From Aquila chrysaetos chrysaetos (Eukaryota > Chordata > Aves > Accipitriformes > Accipitridae), in assembly GCF_900496995.4 (NCBI RefSeq), contig NC_044020.1:15518001-15582000 (forward strand): a DNA stretch of 64,000 nt, in the 5' to 3' direction. Shown piece after piece: positions 40,501 through 50,355 of the stretch. The notes under the pieces were generated by a model. The model had not been told where the DNA came from. It ran no database searches and saw only the letters and a program-made list of their open reading frames with translations. The translations under genes and the position numbers were made by a program. Within the stretch, counting starts at the first letter, position 1; each line of letters opens with the position of its first letter.

Positions 40501-43500
40501 CCTAAGATAGAGTTGCCTCTTACCTGTTTTGGGTTTGTAAATCATTTCACCCCGCACCATGTGAATTGTGATCATAGCCATAAGCACGGACACAAATGGG
40601 ATAAGAAAACCAAGGTTCCTGGCCACAGACTTCTGGATATAAGAAATGCTGACAAAGACAACTGCTGAATTTAAATTAACCAGCCAATTAAACCTAGTAC
40701 ACACAGACAAGAGAGAAAAGAGTGGAGAGGCTGAATAGTATAAGGCCTTTACAGAAGATTAAAACAACAAATTAAAGGCATGATAAGTATAGTAAGCATG
40801 GACAGCATCAGTACCATGCACACATTGACACAGCAATTAACATCAAATTTCATTTGGATGTCTCAGCTCCAAGAGGTATATGATTAAAGTAACTGTACTA
40901 AAGCAGTAGAGCTGAACCAATTATCAATCTAGTACTGCAAATATTCTTGTGGATCAGTCTAATTAAATACATCAACATTTACCATTTACACATTTAATAG
41001 CTGATAATATAAGTTTTGTGTATGCAATATCATCAAATCACATACGTTAAGCTTAAGAGAAATGTCTTAATGCCACCATCCCTTGTTTAAGAAATACTAG
41101 AATTTGATTTATCAGAAGGGATGGCTTTTCCATTAGTTGCAAGGCTCAGCTTGAATTTTTGTTGGCTTCTGGAGTTATCTTGATAAGGAGGCTCCCCAAC
41201 AAACTTTGCTCTGAGAGTGCCTTTGGCAGTAGAGGTGCTTCCCAAGTAAGTGCTGAGCCTCTCCTATGCATAGGAGATATTAAAATGAAAACTGCATACT
41301 CTTGGAAGCAGATGGCATACCACTAGAGATAGGCCTACCGCAGTTTGGAACCACTGCTTTAAGAAATTATAAGGATAGCAAAAAGCAAACCCCCAAAATA
41401 AAAAATACCAGAACAATGCATTTCCCTGACAGTATGCAAAAGGATGACTACTTATTTTCTTTATCCTAGCAAATAAGTTTATATCTGTGCAGTTCAGAGT
41501 ATATTGTCACCACACTTTTTTTTCCTTGGATTCTGACTCCTACGTAACACATTAAACCATGAGTTCTTCTAAAATTCAGCTTTTTCAAAAAGTTAGTTAA
41601 CTGTATAGCTATTTATTGAAGTGAAACAAAATGTACTTCTATACTTCTATTGTATAGGCCTCTTCTCACAACATGACTGACCAATTTTTACTCTACCATC
41701 CATAAATACAAGTGTTAGAGGGGTTGTAACCCCTCTAACTTCTTTTAAATTCTAAGGTGCTCCCCTTACACTGCTCTTCAGGACACTTGTGTTGCCTTTT
41801 TGCTTTCAGCAGAGCTTTAACCAAGGTTTCCCTTAAAACATAACTCTGACAGAAAACAGGGGTTTGAGGCTACAGAGCAGACTCGAATATTCAGCATCTC
41901 AGAGTAGAGAGATGAGATTTAGGGAGGACCTGCTTTGTTGGAGTCACAGTTTCCAAAAATATTGTTGGGGATCAGCATGATACTTTGTTTGAAGAGTCAG
42001 TGTTAGTCATTCAGCAATTTTTGCTTCAGAATTGACTCTGGCCTGCAGACTTAGCCTATGAAATTTTAAGTTAAGAATTTTAACTTTGACTAAACTTCCA
42101 AGTTCCAAGTTGGCTTTAAAGACGACAACTGTATTTTAAACAAAGAAGAGGGATCAATAATGGAGTAGTACTACCTCAATATATCACGGATTACATTTTG
42201 TAAGTAACTGCAAGATTCCTTCACCTTTGCTGGAACCTTAGCAAAATGGTTTCATTTAAAGGTGAAATATATGTTGATACATGATTATATAGCTTAATAC
42301 ATACTGCTTGAGGAAGCAAAGCTTGCTTTCTTGTCTGGTGCCACTTCCGCCTCATGTATGCTATTTGGACTTGAGTATTTATGTCTCCTAATTCATCTAG
42401 AATTACCTTCTCAGCAATAAAAGAAAAATCTTAACATGTTGTAGCAGACCAGTTACCCCTCAGCAATCCAACTCCCAAGCTTTCCAGCTTGATCCCTCCT
42501 CAACTGCAAATGAGTGGGTAGGGCAGGAGCAAAGTATCAGCCTACCACTGCAGTTCTCTGTATCAGCAATCACAGAAAAATGTTTTGACCTGAAAATCCT
42601 AAAAGGGGGATTGCAAGTCTCTCTTGACACCTAGGAGACTTCCTCAACCCCACTTCATTAATTTAAAATGATTTCTAGGTGGCCTGTCATAATTGCTAAG
42701 ACAAACCATAGTCATATTGCAAGTTAGAGTATTGAAGTACCTGCTGTACTCCTTCCACTTGTTCCGACGTTGCCCATTACATCACATCTAGCTACTGCCA
42801 AGCAAGCAAAACTTTTATCGTGTCAGAAGTACAGACCTTGGTAATGCTCCTCAGGTCTGTTCAGTTACAAAGACAACACTCACTCACTCTGCTAGGGGAT
42901 GGGAGATGACCACAGGGCTGTGCAGCAGTAGGCATGGGAACACGTTTATGCAGCTTACCTCACAGGACCCAGGGCAAGTAGCAGAAGAAAAATGATGTAC
43001 TCAACCAGGGCAAAGTCAGTGCTGCTGAGAGCCATGCAGCAGCAGCTCTTCCGGAACCAGCAAGGACATGCACAGCAGTGAGCTCTCCTGCTTCACGCAT
43101 TTCTCTGAAGTCACACCAAGTCACATCTGAGGTTCCAAACCAATTACTGTTTCCTTTAAGTAATTTACATTTTCAGCAGATGATACTCATCAGAATCATG
43201 GACTTTTCCCCTCCACTTCAAGCGGTCTCTAGGCACTTTGGAATTATGTTACTCTGTGATGGTGTAGTTGGAGGGATTTTGTACATACACATGTTGACCC
43301 CTGTTCAACTAAAGCTTTTTAAAAAATACAGTTACACAACAGGATCAACTAGAACTTGTGTAGAAAGTTTTAAAACAATTCCTAACTGACAATTTTTAAA
43401 TTACAAGTTTCAGTGGCTGTTTTCCAAACTTTCTAAAGAAGTGTGCCTGAGCTACCTGAAGTCCTGACACTCTTCATGGCTCTATGATTGTTTCACTGGA

Positions 43501-46500
43501 AGTAGGAAACTCCAAAAAAAACCCTTGAGTACAGGAGAATGCCTTTGTTTTTCACCACGGCATAGCAAATTTCTGTAAGACTGAAATGTAAAGCTCCTGT
43601 CCTCTCCCAGAAATGAGAAGAAAAGAACCACTCAACCTGTTTTAGCAACCCCTATGGGCCAAACAAGAACGACAAACTAGCCTCAATGAACACATCAGAA
43701 TTTTGGGATTTGCTCATACCATACTGACAGCAGTAGATCAGAACCTACACAAACAGAAACACATCTTGCTAGCTCTCATATACCACAGCTATCCAATATT
43801 GCAATATTTGGACTGGCATTATGTAAAGTGTCTCAGAGATCCCAGCAGGGCATAGCTGAATTAGTTAAGTACGCCAAACGGAATATCATGTCCAACTTTG
43901 CAGGGAACAGCTCCTTCCTGGAGCTTCAGCTCTCTGAGGTCTTCTCACAGTGAGAGCCAAATGCCAACTTGGGACGTTCATTTCAAGAACACAGTCCAAA
44001 TACAAACCTAAATGCTATTGTGACATGCCCATAAAAACCTAATAATCTCATTATAAGACTTTACAGAAATGTATTCATTGTGATAACTTTAAAGAAGTAA
44101 CATGCAGGTGACTTCTTATTTAAAAGTATTGTTTATGTTTATACAGTATTCAGAAAGTTTTTACTTAATGTAACAGTTGAGATGAACGTGCTGAATGAAA
44201 CAATCTGAGATCAAGTTAAATATATGAAAATATTCTAAAATTGACCTTTTGTCACTTTTCGGATTAATTTTGAAAACTCAGGAGATTTCCTGTCACTTGA
44301 AATATCATTTGCTTTTATTTTTTAAGCACGTCCAGCTTTCACGGTTTAAGTTCTGATTTATCCAAACTCAGACCCAGATATTCCATGTATGGACCAGTGT
44401 CCACTGTACTACAGCTTTGTAGGAGGTGGTAAGTTTTTTCAGAATCATTATGGAGTTCTCTGCAAAGACAAGGTGTGTGTGGGGGGAAACCCAAAGGGGT
44501 AGAAAAGCATTTTTAAAAGTGAATGTAAAGTGTGTCCAGGATAACAGAAGAAACTGATCTGCAGTATATGAAAAGAAAAAAGGAAGGGAAGGGCAGTGCA
44601 GGGTAGAGAAATACTACTGGTCCCATGTTCTCTGCATTTTTTTTACAGCGCATCAGTAAGACAAGACACAACACTTCTAACTCTCATCCCTAGTCTGGAT
44701 TGTACCCTTTGCTCTCATCCTCTGCTCCCATAGACAGAATTTACTTCTTCTGCTACAAAAATAGTACCAGTACATAACCTTAACCTTAGAAAAGCAGAAG
44801 TCCTTTGGGAAACAGTCCAACAGAATCCAAGTCCCTTCTCCACTTAGCATTGGTATATTCTGTTTATTTAAAAGGTCAGTCATAGCTCATGCTAGGGGTT
44901 AGAACCAGGCCCTAGCTGTGCAAAGCAATCTTCTTCAACGATTGAATTACACAACAGGTAATTACAGGGTCTTTTAACCCAATCTTTAACCCAATAATTC
45001 TGATTGTTTAAATAGAACTTGGCTAAGAACACAGACTCAAACTCAGCAAGAGTATGCAACCATGTCATTTTATATTGTTTTAAAATTCAATCCCACGACA
45101 AGCACCTACCAAGAGAAAACAGCCTACCAAGAAAAAGTGATTATATTCAAGAGGTTTTAACAAGATTAAGATTGCTAAGACTAAACCCCCATTTTTCAAA
45201 TCTTGAGATTGCACTTAAACAGTCCTTCCTTGGATGCCACTGCAAAAATTATTAAATTTTTTTAATTGCACATGTGCCTTTCTTAGTATTTCTAAAGTTC
45301 CAAGAACTGACCCATTTGGATTCCCCCAAGGAACTTTTTATTCGTATTATATCTCCTTTGTAATCAACACTGAGAAGTGTCACTTTGATTAAACACAATT
45401 CTGAATGGCTAAGACCATAGTACAATAAATTCTCCAGAGCTATCTTTCAGAACAACTGATTGCTCTCCAGTCTTAATCCCCCAGAGTCTTATTTAATCAA
45501 AACGATGTTGCTAATTAAGGATTAAAACTTAGAATAGAGTAAAAAGGAAGGATATTCCCTCCCTCTCCCATGGGCAGGTCAAGGAGGCAGAATCTGCTCT
45601 AAGGACCTAACAGTCTCATCCACCTTTGGTAAAGCTGCCTTATTCACTGAAGTTTGGATTTAATTCAAAACTCTTTGATATTAACATAATTGGAGGAAAA
45701 AAGAATAGCCAGGAAAGCCATCCCCAAAGGAGGAGAGATCTGATTCACCAAGATCTTCATTGATTCTTCAGCATTGCATTGTTAATATGCAAATGTGCTC
45801 AGTTTTTATTTTAATAACTGTGCACGTATAGGGAAAGGAGAGAAAAGGGGGCAGTTTAGGGCTTATTTCACCGGGCCTTGAAGCAGGAATCTGGAGGTTC
45901 CCACTGTGACTTCTTTGATACTCACTCCACAGTTTAACCAGAAAGTGCAGGTGAATGCATACAGCACTCAGTATAGTGCTACAGAAGTGGTAAATAAAGG
46001 CAAACACATCATCAGAAATGACCCGACGCACCGAGAGAGAGAAATAATTAATATGAAACAAAACTGAATTTTAAGAACCATTTTAGGAGCAATTTTTCCT
46101 CAAAGTCTTCTTAAAAAATTTAAAATATTCAAACTAGAACACAAATGTGAAGTGGTTTATCTGATGCCAAAACATCACAGCAACAGAGCTGAAAAAATAC
46201 AGCAGATCCCTACCATTGAGGTTAGCAGTTAGAGACTACTAGCAACCCCCAGTTCCAAGAAACCAGCAGACTCGACTGCTGTGTTTTACTCTGATGTAAA
46301 TTCTAACATATCATTGAATTTTGCCACTGTTAATTAGGGAGTAACAGCAAAATATCCTAAAGGCATAGCCATGTTAAAGGTAGAAAACCAAATGGAATAT
46401 GTTGTTCTAACAGCAACTAAGCTGTCAAGTCTTTGAGCATTTGGGCAAATCAGTTGATCCTAATTCTGACTGAAGATTTCGGTAGGAGGCCAAAACAGAT

Positions 46501-49098
46501 GATCACCTACCAGTTCTAGCAAAAGGAAACATTTAGGAAAAGTTTTTACAAAAGTTCTTGGAAACTGTTCTAAAATCTAAAAGATTTGCAGTTAAAAACA
46601 AAACATGAAACCCATCATCTGTAGAATCTGCCTTGTAAGTCAGCAGTGAATTTCAAGGTAATGCTCTATCATCCCTAACAGGTATTTAGCTGACATTAAG
46701 TTACCAACCAGTTGAAAAAAGAAAACAGTTCCTTTGGTCCACAGTCCTCAAGGTTGTATGCACTTAATGGACAAACTATAGCTCTTATGCCTCCTATTCC
46801 CAGACTAGCTGTGAGTAGTGCAAAGTAGAATACAATTTTCTGCTCCCTTTTGGTTAGCATATGAAGAATATGTCGTCTGTCAATGTAAATGTCTTCAAAG
46901 GGGAATGCCACAACAGGTAATAGCGCTGTGCCTGGAATTGGAAAGAAAATAGTCATTTAAAATTGATTAGAATCAGACTGATAAGACATACATATTTTTA
47001 AGCAGTTATGTTGAAAAAACAGATGAAAAATCAAAGATACACAACAGAGCAGTGCAAAGAGGGAGAGTCTTAATTCTGGAGAGAGGCAGAACCTGTCTGG
47101 ATGTTGCTATGTATAGTAAGGCAGGACCGCTAAGGGCCTCCAAGAAAGCAATCTTCCTCTGAAGTGCTTGTAAGGATTCAGGTTCTTCAGTTAGCTGAAG
47201 ACTCACTCTCAAAATGTAGCTCCTCTCACTGGCCTTCCCCATTGCCTGCATACAGAGGGCAGTAGCTCTCCACTTGCCAGAGGGCACCAGTTAAAACATG
47301 TTACGTCACCTGATGAACCACCGATCAACCAAAAAAACCACCCCGTGGTGGAGTGTAGCCATTTTTGCATCTTCTTTAAACCCCAGAATTGTAATGGGAA
47401 TCATAATTTAACAAATAAATTCTCAAAACTTTTATGGAAAACTTTTTTTCCTGCTGCAGCTTCATGGGAAACACATGACTTTCAGAAACTTTACCTATAG
47501 AAGCACTGTCACGCATTGCATTTACGACCTCTAGTCTGCAAAGCAAGTCTTTCAGATTTAATCAGCTACAGATTCCTCAAGCTGTAACTGGAGACTAAAC
47601 TCAAAATATATTGATGTGTCAACACCACCAACACTAGCCATGACTAAGACTATGACTGTGCATCAAACCCTAATATGTCAGGAATGTTTAATGATCTATC
47701 TCCAAAACAAAAAAAAGTTCTGGTTAAAACAATACCCCAATACATCAAATTCTGTTTGTCACCAGTCTTCTACTTTAACATATGCATTGAAAGGACAAGC
47801 GGCAGAAGGAGATTTCAAACCAGAAGCCCATGGGAGAAACAGTGGAACATAACAGCAATCATTTTTCCAGGCTGTTTGCACAATGGTTTTGCAATCAGCT
47901 CAAGAACATTTCAGGAATGACTCTGATTTTTTCCTTACTTTGTTACATGTCTAAATAACAATGTGGCTGGCTACTGCAGAAGTCAGACTTGTGTATGCTC
48001 AACTACTGGTCCAAGTAAAAAGTATTTATATCAGCTTGGTTTAAGTGGACAGAATAACCACCAGCTGCAAGATGCATTAATTGCTACAGAACAGTCATAC
48101 TTAGTTTGAACAGTGCTTTTATGTAAAAGATCTCCAGAACAACACATGGGGAAGATTCAGAATGTGCTAACAGAAAGCAGGCTCTCAATACAGGTATTAG
48201 GATACAGCCTCTCTACTTAAGGCAAAGTTTATACTGGTATGTGCTTAAATACATCTTTCCCTCTTGTCCAAATACAACAGTCATATACCTTTACATACAA
48301 TAAAGTCCTACTACCAACAGCTGGGAAACAGCTTCCGAACTCTCTCTCTCAAACTATCTCTCTAACTAAAGCCTCACATTTGTGCCAAACGCTAATAACC
48401 TTAGATGCTTGTTAAAGGGACCAATTTTAAGAGTTGAGCATCCATGTTCTGAATAGCTAAGCCAGTTTAGAGGAGTCAAGTTTGTGCACCAACTATCCAC
48501 AAGATACACATGCAAACGTTCCTTAGTCTTACTCAAAGCACTGCCTCACAAAAGTACACAGGCAAAAATACTGCAGTGCATTTTGCAGAGGAGAAACTAA
48601 GTAATTAGCTGTTAGAGAAGGTAGCCACAAGGTTGGAGAAAGTGATTAGATTTCAAACATAATACTCAATAATGCATTTCTGCAACAGAATTACTAAAAG
48701 ATAAAATAGTCCCCAGGGTGTCACCTACCTAGGAAGTGTAGAAACATGCAGACGCACACAAGTTTGATCCTCCCCACCAGGCATTCGGCAAGCCAGCCAA
48801 CCAGTACTGGTGTCAACATGGAGGTGCCTACAAAGCACATATTGACAATAGCTGCCTGGTAGTTGCGATAGCCAAGTCTGACAGTGCAGAAGAGGATCAT
48901 GTTGCAGACGATGCCAAAGAACGTGAATCTCTCACACAGCTCCACCAGCAGCACACAAATAGCCTCTTGGAATTTCTTCTCAGATTGAGACAGGTTTTCA
49001 TCATGGTTGCTTCTCCCAGGTAACGGTCTTTGCTCCTTGTCAGCCATGTGGTTCAAAAGTTGCTTCTCTTGTATATCTCTTCTGTCTGCATCAGGCAT
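13956..49098 (-). CDS. SLC15A5: SLC15A5, solute carrier family 15 member 5, complete nine-exon gene
   Basis: Full coding span, start codon to stop codon, of an orphan member of the proton-coupled oligopeptide transporter (POT/PTR2, SLC15) family, expected to be a 12-helix membrane protein. Seen: nine GT-AG exons join in phase to 1713 nt, 570 aa plus TAA. The protein has a hydrophilic N-terminus (1-46), an ExxERF motif in helix 1 (E53, E56, R57), a GIGGIR segment in helix 4 (168-173), an FFNWFNW motif in helix 5 (195-201), a large hydrophilic loop between helices 6 and 7 (about 247-310), an [12 protein letters not shown] segment (330-341), [10 protein letters not shown] in helix 10 (E448) and a short cytosolic tail. 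Known: human SLC15A5 has about 579 aa and no settled substrate; related members carry di- and tripeptides or histidine. Inference: an intact gene, since no frame break or missing exon was seen. The start is supported by an in-frame TAA at 49135-49137. Substrate unknown. Confidence 0.95.
14561..14586. repeat. T26 homopolymer in intron 8
   Basis: An uninterrupted run of 26 T. Read on the gene strand it is a poly(A) run. Confidence 0.9.
14713..14739. repeat. Perfect palindrome, 13 bp arms around one base
   Basis: The arms gtcacaaatgaaa and tttcatttgtgac are exact reverse complements separated by a single a. Lies in intron 8. It could extrude as a hairpin or be the tip of an old inverted-repeat element. 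Confidence 0.9.
15932..16040 (-). CDS. SLC15A5: SLC15A5 coding exon 8
   Basis: Encodes the last two bases of G499 to the first two bases of R535. Sequence: [18 protein letters not shown], then helix 12 (about 514-532) with [17 protein letters not shown]. [23 protein letters not shown] is shared with the mammalian protein as remembered. The acceptor is tttgccag|GC (16041-16042) and the donor CACAG|gtatgt (15930-15931). Reading through this donor meets a stop within two codons (TAT GTG TGA), but the strong donor and the matching downstream exon show that the frame is spliced onward. Confidence 0.94.
16225..16325 (+). repeat. MIR-like ancient remnant in intron 7
   Basis: Has 'tttgcagacagacaagagag', then 'gagaaattaaaggactttcc', 'taacaaatctgaagcatact' and 'ggaaaacctaactctg' in the order of the MIR-type core. 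Weakly preserved. Confidence 0.45.
20357..20448. repeat. A/C-rich low-complexity tract in intron 7
   Basis: Runs of A and C with units such as aaacc, caaa and C8, almost without G or T over about 90 bp. Confidence 0.85.
22252..22274. repeat. Inverted repeat, 9 bp arms with 5 nt loop
   Basis: Arms tttgctcaa and ttgagcaaa around aaatc, in intron 7. Short enough to occur by chance in 64 kb. Confidence 0.7.
24124..24255 (-). CDS. SLC15A5: SLC15A5 coding exon 7
   Basis: Encodes the last two bases of C455 to the first base of G499. Sequence: [17 protein letters not shown], the POT 'S.AP.SMKS' region between helices 10 and 11, then helix 11 (about 468-490, [18 protein letters not shown]) and HTAHAGTQ. 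Two of the three frames stop within about 65 nt, and only the frame fixed by the flanking exons stays open, which strengthens the call. It has no methionine at its start, so it is easily missed. The acceptor is tttctaag|GT (24256-24257) and the donor CAAG|gtaaga (24122-24123). Confidence 0.93.
25921..26030. repeat. T/G-rich tract ending in C23, intron 6
   Basis: T runs with interspersed g, then gtcgtcgtcgtc, then 23 C (26008-26030). On the gene strand the transcript would carry G23. Overlapping proline-rich and phenylalanine-rich open frames are artefacts of composition. Confidence 0.9.
27087..27135. repeat. A/C-rich low-complexity tract in intron 6
   Basis: A runs broken by c and 'cacacaca', then ccccaccc. 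Simple repeat. Confidence 0.8.
28222..28330 (-). mobile_element. Antisense CR1 LINE 3' end remnant in intron 6
   Basis: On the plus strand it reads cacagaagag, then 'ttcaggtcagaaggaacctc', aggagctcctctggcccagcc, ccaacctgaagcatg. This follows the reverse complement of the CR1 3' end (agaatggttcaggttggaag, ggacctctggaggtcatctggtcc, aacc). It is in the same transcriptional orientation as SLC15A5. Similarity fades beyond about 28330, and the element may reach about 28440. Confidence 0.65.
28620..28808 (-). CDS. SLC15A5: SLC15A5 coding exon 6
   Basis: Encodes the last two bases of V392 to the first base of C455. Helix 9 (about 388-407, [15 protein letters not shown]) leads to [15 protein letters not shown] and helix 10, with [24 protein letters not shown]448 in GVAEAL sits at the conserved helix 10 Glu used in proton coupling and peptide binding in characterised POT proteins. 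The chosen acceptor is ctctttactcag|TT (28809-28810), giving VVGQL; a second AG 6 nt further in (28803-28804) keeps the same phase and would remove two residues. The donor is TCCT|gtaagt (28618-28619). Confidence 0.94.
28809..33590 (-). other. SLC15A5 intron 5
   Basis: A 4782 bp intron with donor gtatgt and acceptor gctctttactcag. It is AT-rich. A TAAT-rich stretch lies at about 32085-32130. An A run follows at about 32419-32431. No gene or clear mobile element recognised. Confidence 0.8.
33591..33777 (-). CDS. SLC15A5: SLC15A5 coding exon 5
   Basis: Encodes I330 to the first base of V392. It begins with [14 protein letters not shown], the extracellular end of helix 7 and start of the next loop, nearly identical to the mammalian SLC15A5 segment as remembered. 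Helix 8 follows (about 347-370, [20 protein letters not shown]), then [18 protein letters not shown], and the exon ends at the start of helix 9 (PTIYI). The acceptor is cttcaatacag|ATT and the donor ATTG|gtatgt (33589-33590). It is 187 bp, phase 0 to phase 1. Confidence 0.95.
34495..34526. repeat. A32 homopolymer in intron 4
   Basis: An uninterrupted run of 32 A, the longest homopolymer in the window. I recognise no retrocopy body next to it. Confidence 0.9.
34620..34735 (+). repeat. MIR-like ancient remnant in intron 4
   Basis: Has 'ctccattttacagactgatg', then 'gaaagagaggtaacttgagc', 'aattcacagagtacagccat' and 'gacagagctggatgtag', matching the order of the MIR-type core. Antisense to SLC15A5. 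Confidence 0.55.
36308..36531 (-). CDS. SLC15A5: SLC15A5 coding exon 4
   Basis: Encodes the last two bases of D255 to Q329. It holds the long hydrophilic loop between helices 6 and 7, including [17 protein letters not shown] and [20 protein letters not shown], then helix 7 (about 311-328) with [17 protein letters not shown]. The loop is the fastest-changing part compared with the mammalian protein as I remember it, while the DHAKE..GG.YSE pattern is shared. The acceptor is gattgtttgcag|AC and the donor ATGCAG|gtgggt, phase 0. Confidence 0.95.
36532..40523 (-). other. SLC15A5 intron 3
   Basis: A 3992 bp intron with strong donor gtaaga and acceptor tctgattgtttgcag. It holds several short T-rich runs (for example around 37780-37815). 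A tandem 'agctatttgg' pair lies near 39886. No exon-like conserved frame or recognisable mobile element was seen. Confidence 0.85.
40524..40693 (-). CDS. SLC15A5: SLC15A5 coding exon 3
   Basis: Encodes the last base of W198 to the first base of D255. It continues helix 5 with [13 protein letters not shown], equivalent to the POT FYWSINxGSL region but with Ala in place of the usual Gly, then [14 protein letters not shown] and helix 6 (about 225-246), and ends with [13 protein letters not shown] before the central loop. The acceptor is tgtgtgtactag|G (40694-40695) and the donor ACAG|gtaaga (40522-40523). It is 170 bp long and enters at phase 2 and leaves at phase 1, matching its neighbours. Confidence 0.95.
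40694..46708 (-). other. SLC15A5 intron 2
   Basis: A 6015 bp intron with weak donor gttggt and acceptor cttgtctgtgtgtactag. It contains a perfect 12 bp inverted repeat with a 2 nt loop at 41714-41739. The minus-strand open tract at 45768-46061 has hydrophobic stretches but is not needed to join exons 2 and 3. The rest is unique-looking AT-rich sequence with no gene or young repeat recognised. Confidence 0.85.
41714..41739. repeat. Perfect inverted repeat, 12 bp arms with 2 nt loop
   Basis: Arms gttagaggggtt and aacccctctaac around gt, in intron 2. GC-richer than its surroundings, so a stable hairpin is possible in DNA or RNA. Confidence 0.9.
46709..46931 (-). CDS. SLC15A5: SLC15A5 coding exon 2
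   Basis: Encodes the rest of G124 to the first two bases of W198. It finishes helix 3, has a loop with [11 protein letters not shown], then helix 4 (about 156-180) with [14 protein letters not shown], the POT GTGGIKPxVxxFGA region with Arg (R173) at the conserved Lys. It ends in helix 5 with SFFNW. The acceptor is strong (46932-46933). The donor that keeps phase is AACTG|gttggt with GT at 46707-46708. This is weak, but it is the only choice that joins to exon 3 without a stop, and it rebuilds the family motif FFNWFxW. Confidence 0.93.
46932..48728 (-). other. SLC15A5 intron 1
   Basis: A 1797 bp GT-AG intron: donor gtaggt, acceptor ttctttccaattccag. The tract 47006-47287 is open on the minus strand but fits no splice phase and resembles no transporter segment. 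A short inverted repeat flanks 'ccgtgg' near 47340. Around 48560-48640 there is a possible weak MIR-like stretch ('cattttgcagaggagaaact'). Nothing else recognised. Confidence 0.85.
48729..49098 (-). CDS. SLC15A5: SLC15A5 coding exon 1
   Basis: Encodes residues 1-123 plus the first base of G124. The ATG at 49098 has an A at -3. An in-frame TAA lies 13 codons upstream (49135-49137), so no longer open frame is possible in this exon; M18 is a possible alternative start. Residues 1-46 are hydrophilic, as in mammalian SLC15A5, which also has about 45 residues before helix 1. Helix 1 (about 47-72) carries [10 protein letters not shown], the POT ExxERFxYYG motif with both tyrosines replaced by phenylalanine. 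Helices 2 (about 80-104) and 3 (about 111-133, continuing into exon 2) are joined by [10 protein letters not shown], where the usual Asp is Glu. The donor is CTAG|gtaggt (GT at 48727-48728), phase 1. Confidence 0.95.
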
Positions 49099-49400
49099 GC
49101 TTATCTTCTTTTGAGTATGACTGAGTAGACCAGCTTAAGTTACAGGTATACTTCTGTTCTCCTTCACTGTAATTAGCAAACTGGTAAGACTCTTGCTTTG
49201 AATTCCACACTGCACTACTACAATTTCTTAGGGCACCTGTCACTTTTGTGACATTACATATAGGATCAAAGAGTATTAAAAAAAAAAAATAAAAAATCAA
49301 AGACGTATATCAATATTTCAGCTTCTGAATTTAGCAACACTTAGGAACTCAATCAGTTTATTCAATTAGTACATTTGGGGGTGAACAAGATTTTTCCCCA
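49099..49400 (-). promoter_or_regulatory. SLC15A5 5' leader and presumed proximal upstream region
   Basis: Sequence directly upstream of the start codon. It contains the in-frame TAA (49135-49137), a possible splice acceptor 'ctaattacag' (near 49168-49177) that might receive a non-coding first exon, and an A-rich run (about 49278-49288). It is not CpG-rich. I see no TATA box in a position I can defend, so the transcription start is not located. Confidence 0.3.
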
Positions 49401-50324
49401 GAATTATATTACCCATTAAATTACGTGAATCCAATACTGTATGTGCAACTCTATCTGTATGTTAAAGATAAAGATTTAAATACACATGAAAGCTAACATT
49501 TTCAGCACAATTCAAGTAACAGATCAAGAAAATAATTTGGTTAAAATAATCTAATACTCTAATTAGGCAACAAGTGAAAAATGGCAAGCAAAGATAAAGA
49601 GAAGGTTTTTTTTTTAAGGTTAACAATATCTAATCATTATTACATTTCTTGTTATTTTTGGTTGAAATTCAGATAAAGTTAATTATAAAAATAAGTAATG
49701 CTAATACAGTTAAGTTAGAAAAGCAAATTTCAAAAGAAAGCAAGTTGAATGTATTAGCAAAGAAAAAAAAGCAATCTAAAAGCAACCTAAACCAGAACTG
49801 TTTCTTTAGCCAGATATTACACCATAGCTACAATGCATCATAAGGGTCAAGGGCACAGATGATGTGTTCTCTCATATCAACCAAAAGCAATTACAAGCTT
49901 GAAAGGAAATTAGGAAGAGCCAAACTTATAGTGCTTTATAATGCTCATGCTACCTTATCCACAGAGAAGTTTGCTGATTTCCCAGATCAGTTTCTCCATT
50001 TTGTGGATCTCATTAAGACCACTAACACCTGTTCAAAAAACTCCTAACTAAGAATGAGAAGCATTCTGCATTTATTTTGCACAAACATAAATGCATACAC
50101 GCTACAAGGCAGTGGTATATCAGGTCTGCTTCTCTAAATAGAGCTCAACGCTTCTAATGGCATTTTTTGAGACATAGGCTCTGCTGTTTGTTTCAATCTG
50201 TCCATATAACTACTCAAATTTTACCTCTTCAGATCTACTTAGTATATGAGAACTCCCACAGCCTAAAACAGATGCACATTAGTATGTAACCAGTATGGAT
50301 AAAGATAGATTCCAAGATTACCTC

Positions 50325-50355
<31 letters not shown>

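Noticed and set aside
45768..46061. Minus-strand open tract with hydrophobic segments inside intron 2, a possible extra transporter exon
   Set aside because: Exons 2 and 3 join directly in phase and rebuild the conserved helix 5 motif; this tract has no counterpart in the family.
46685..46712. Decoy donor TTG|gtaact as the end of exon 2
   Set aside because: Joining it to exon 3 gives an immediate stop, and the resulting protein would lose the conserved FFNWFxW motif.
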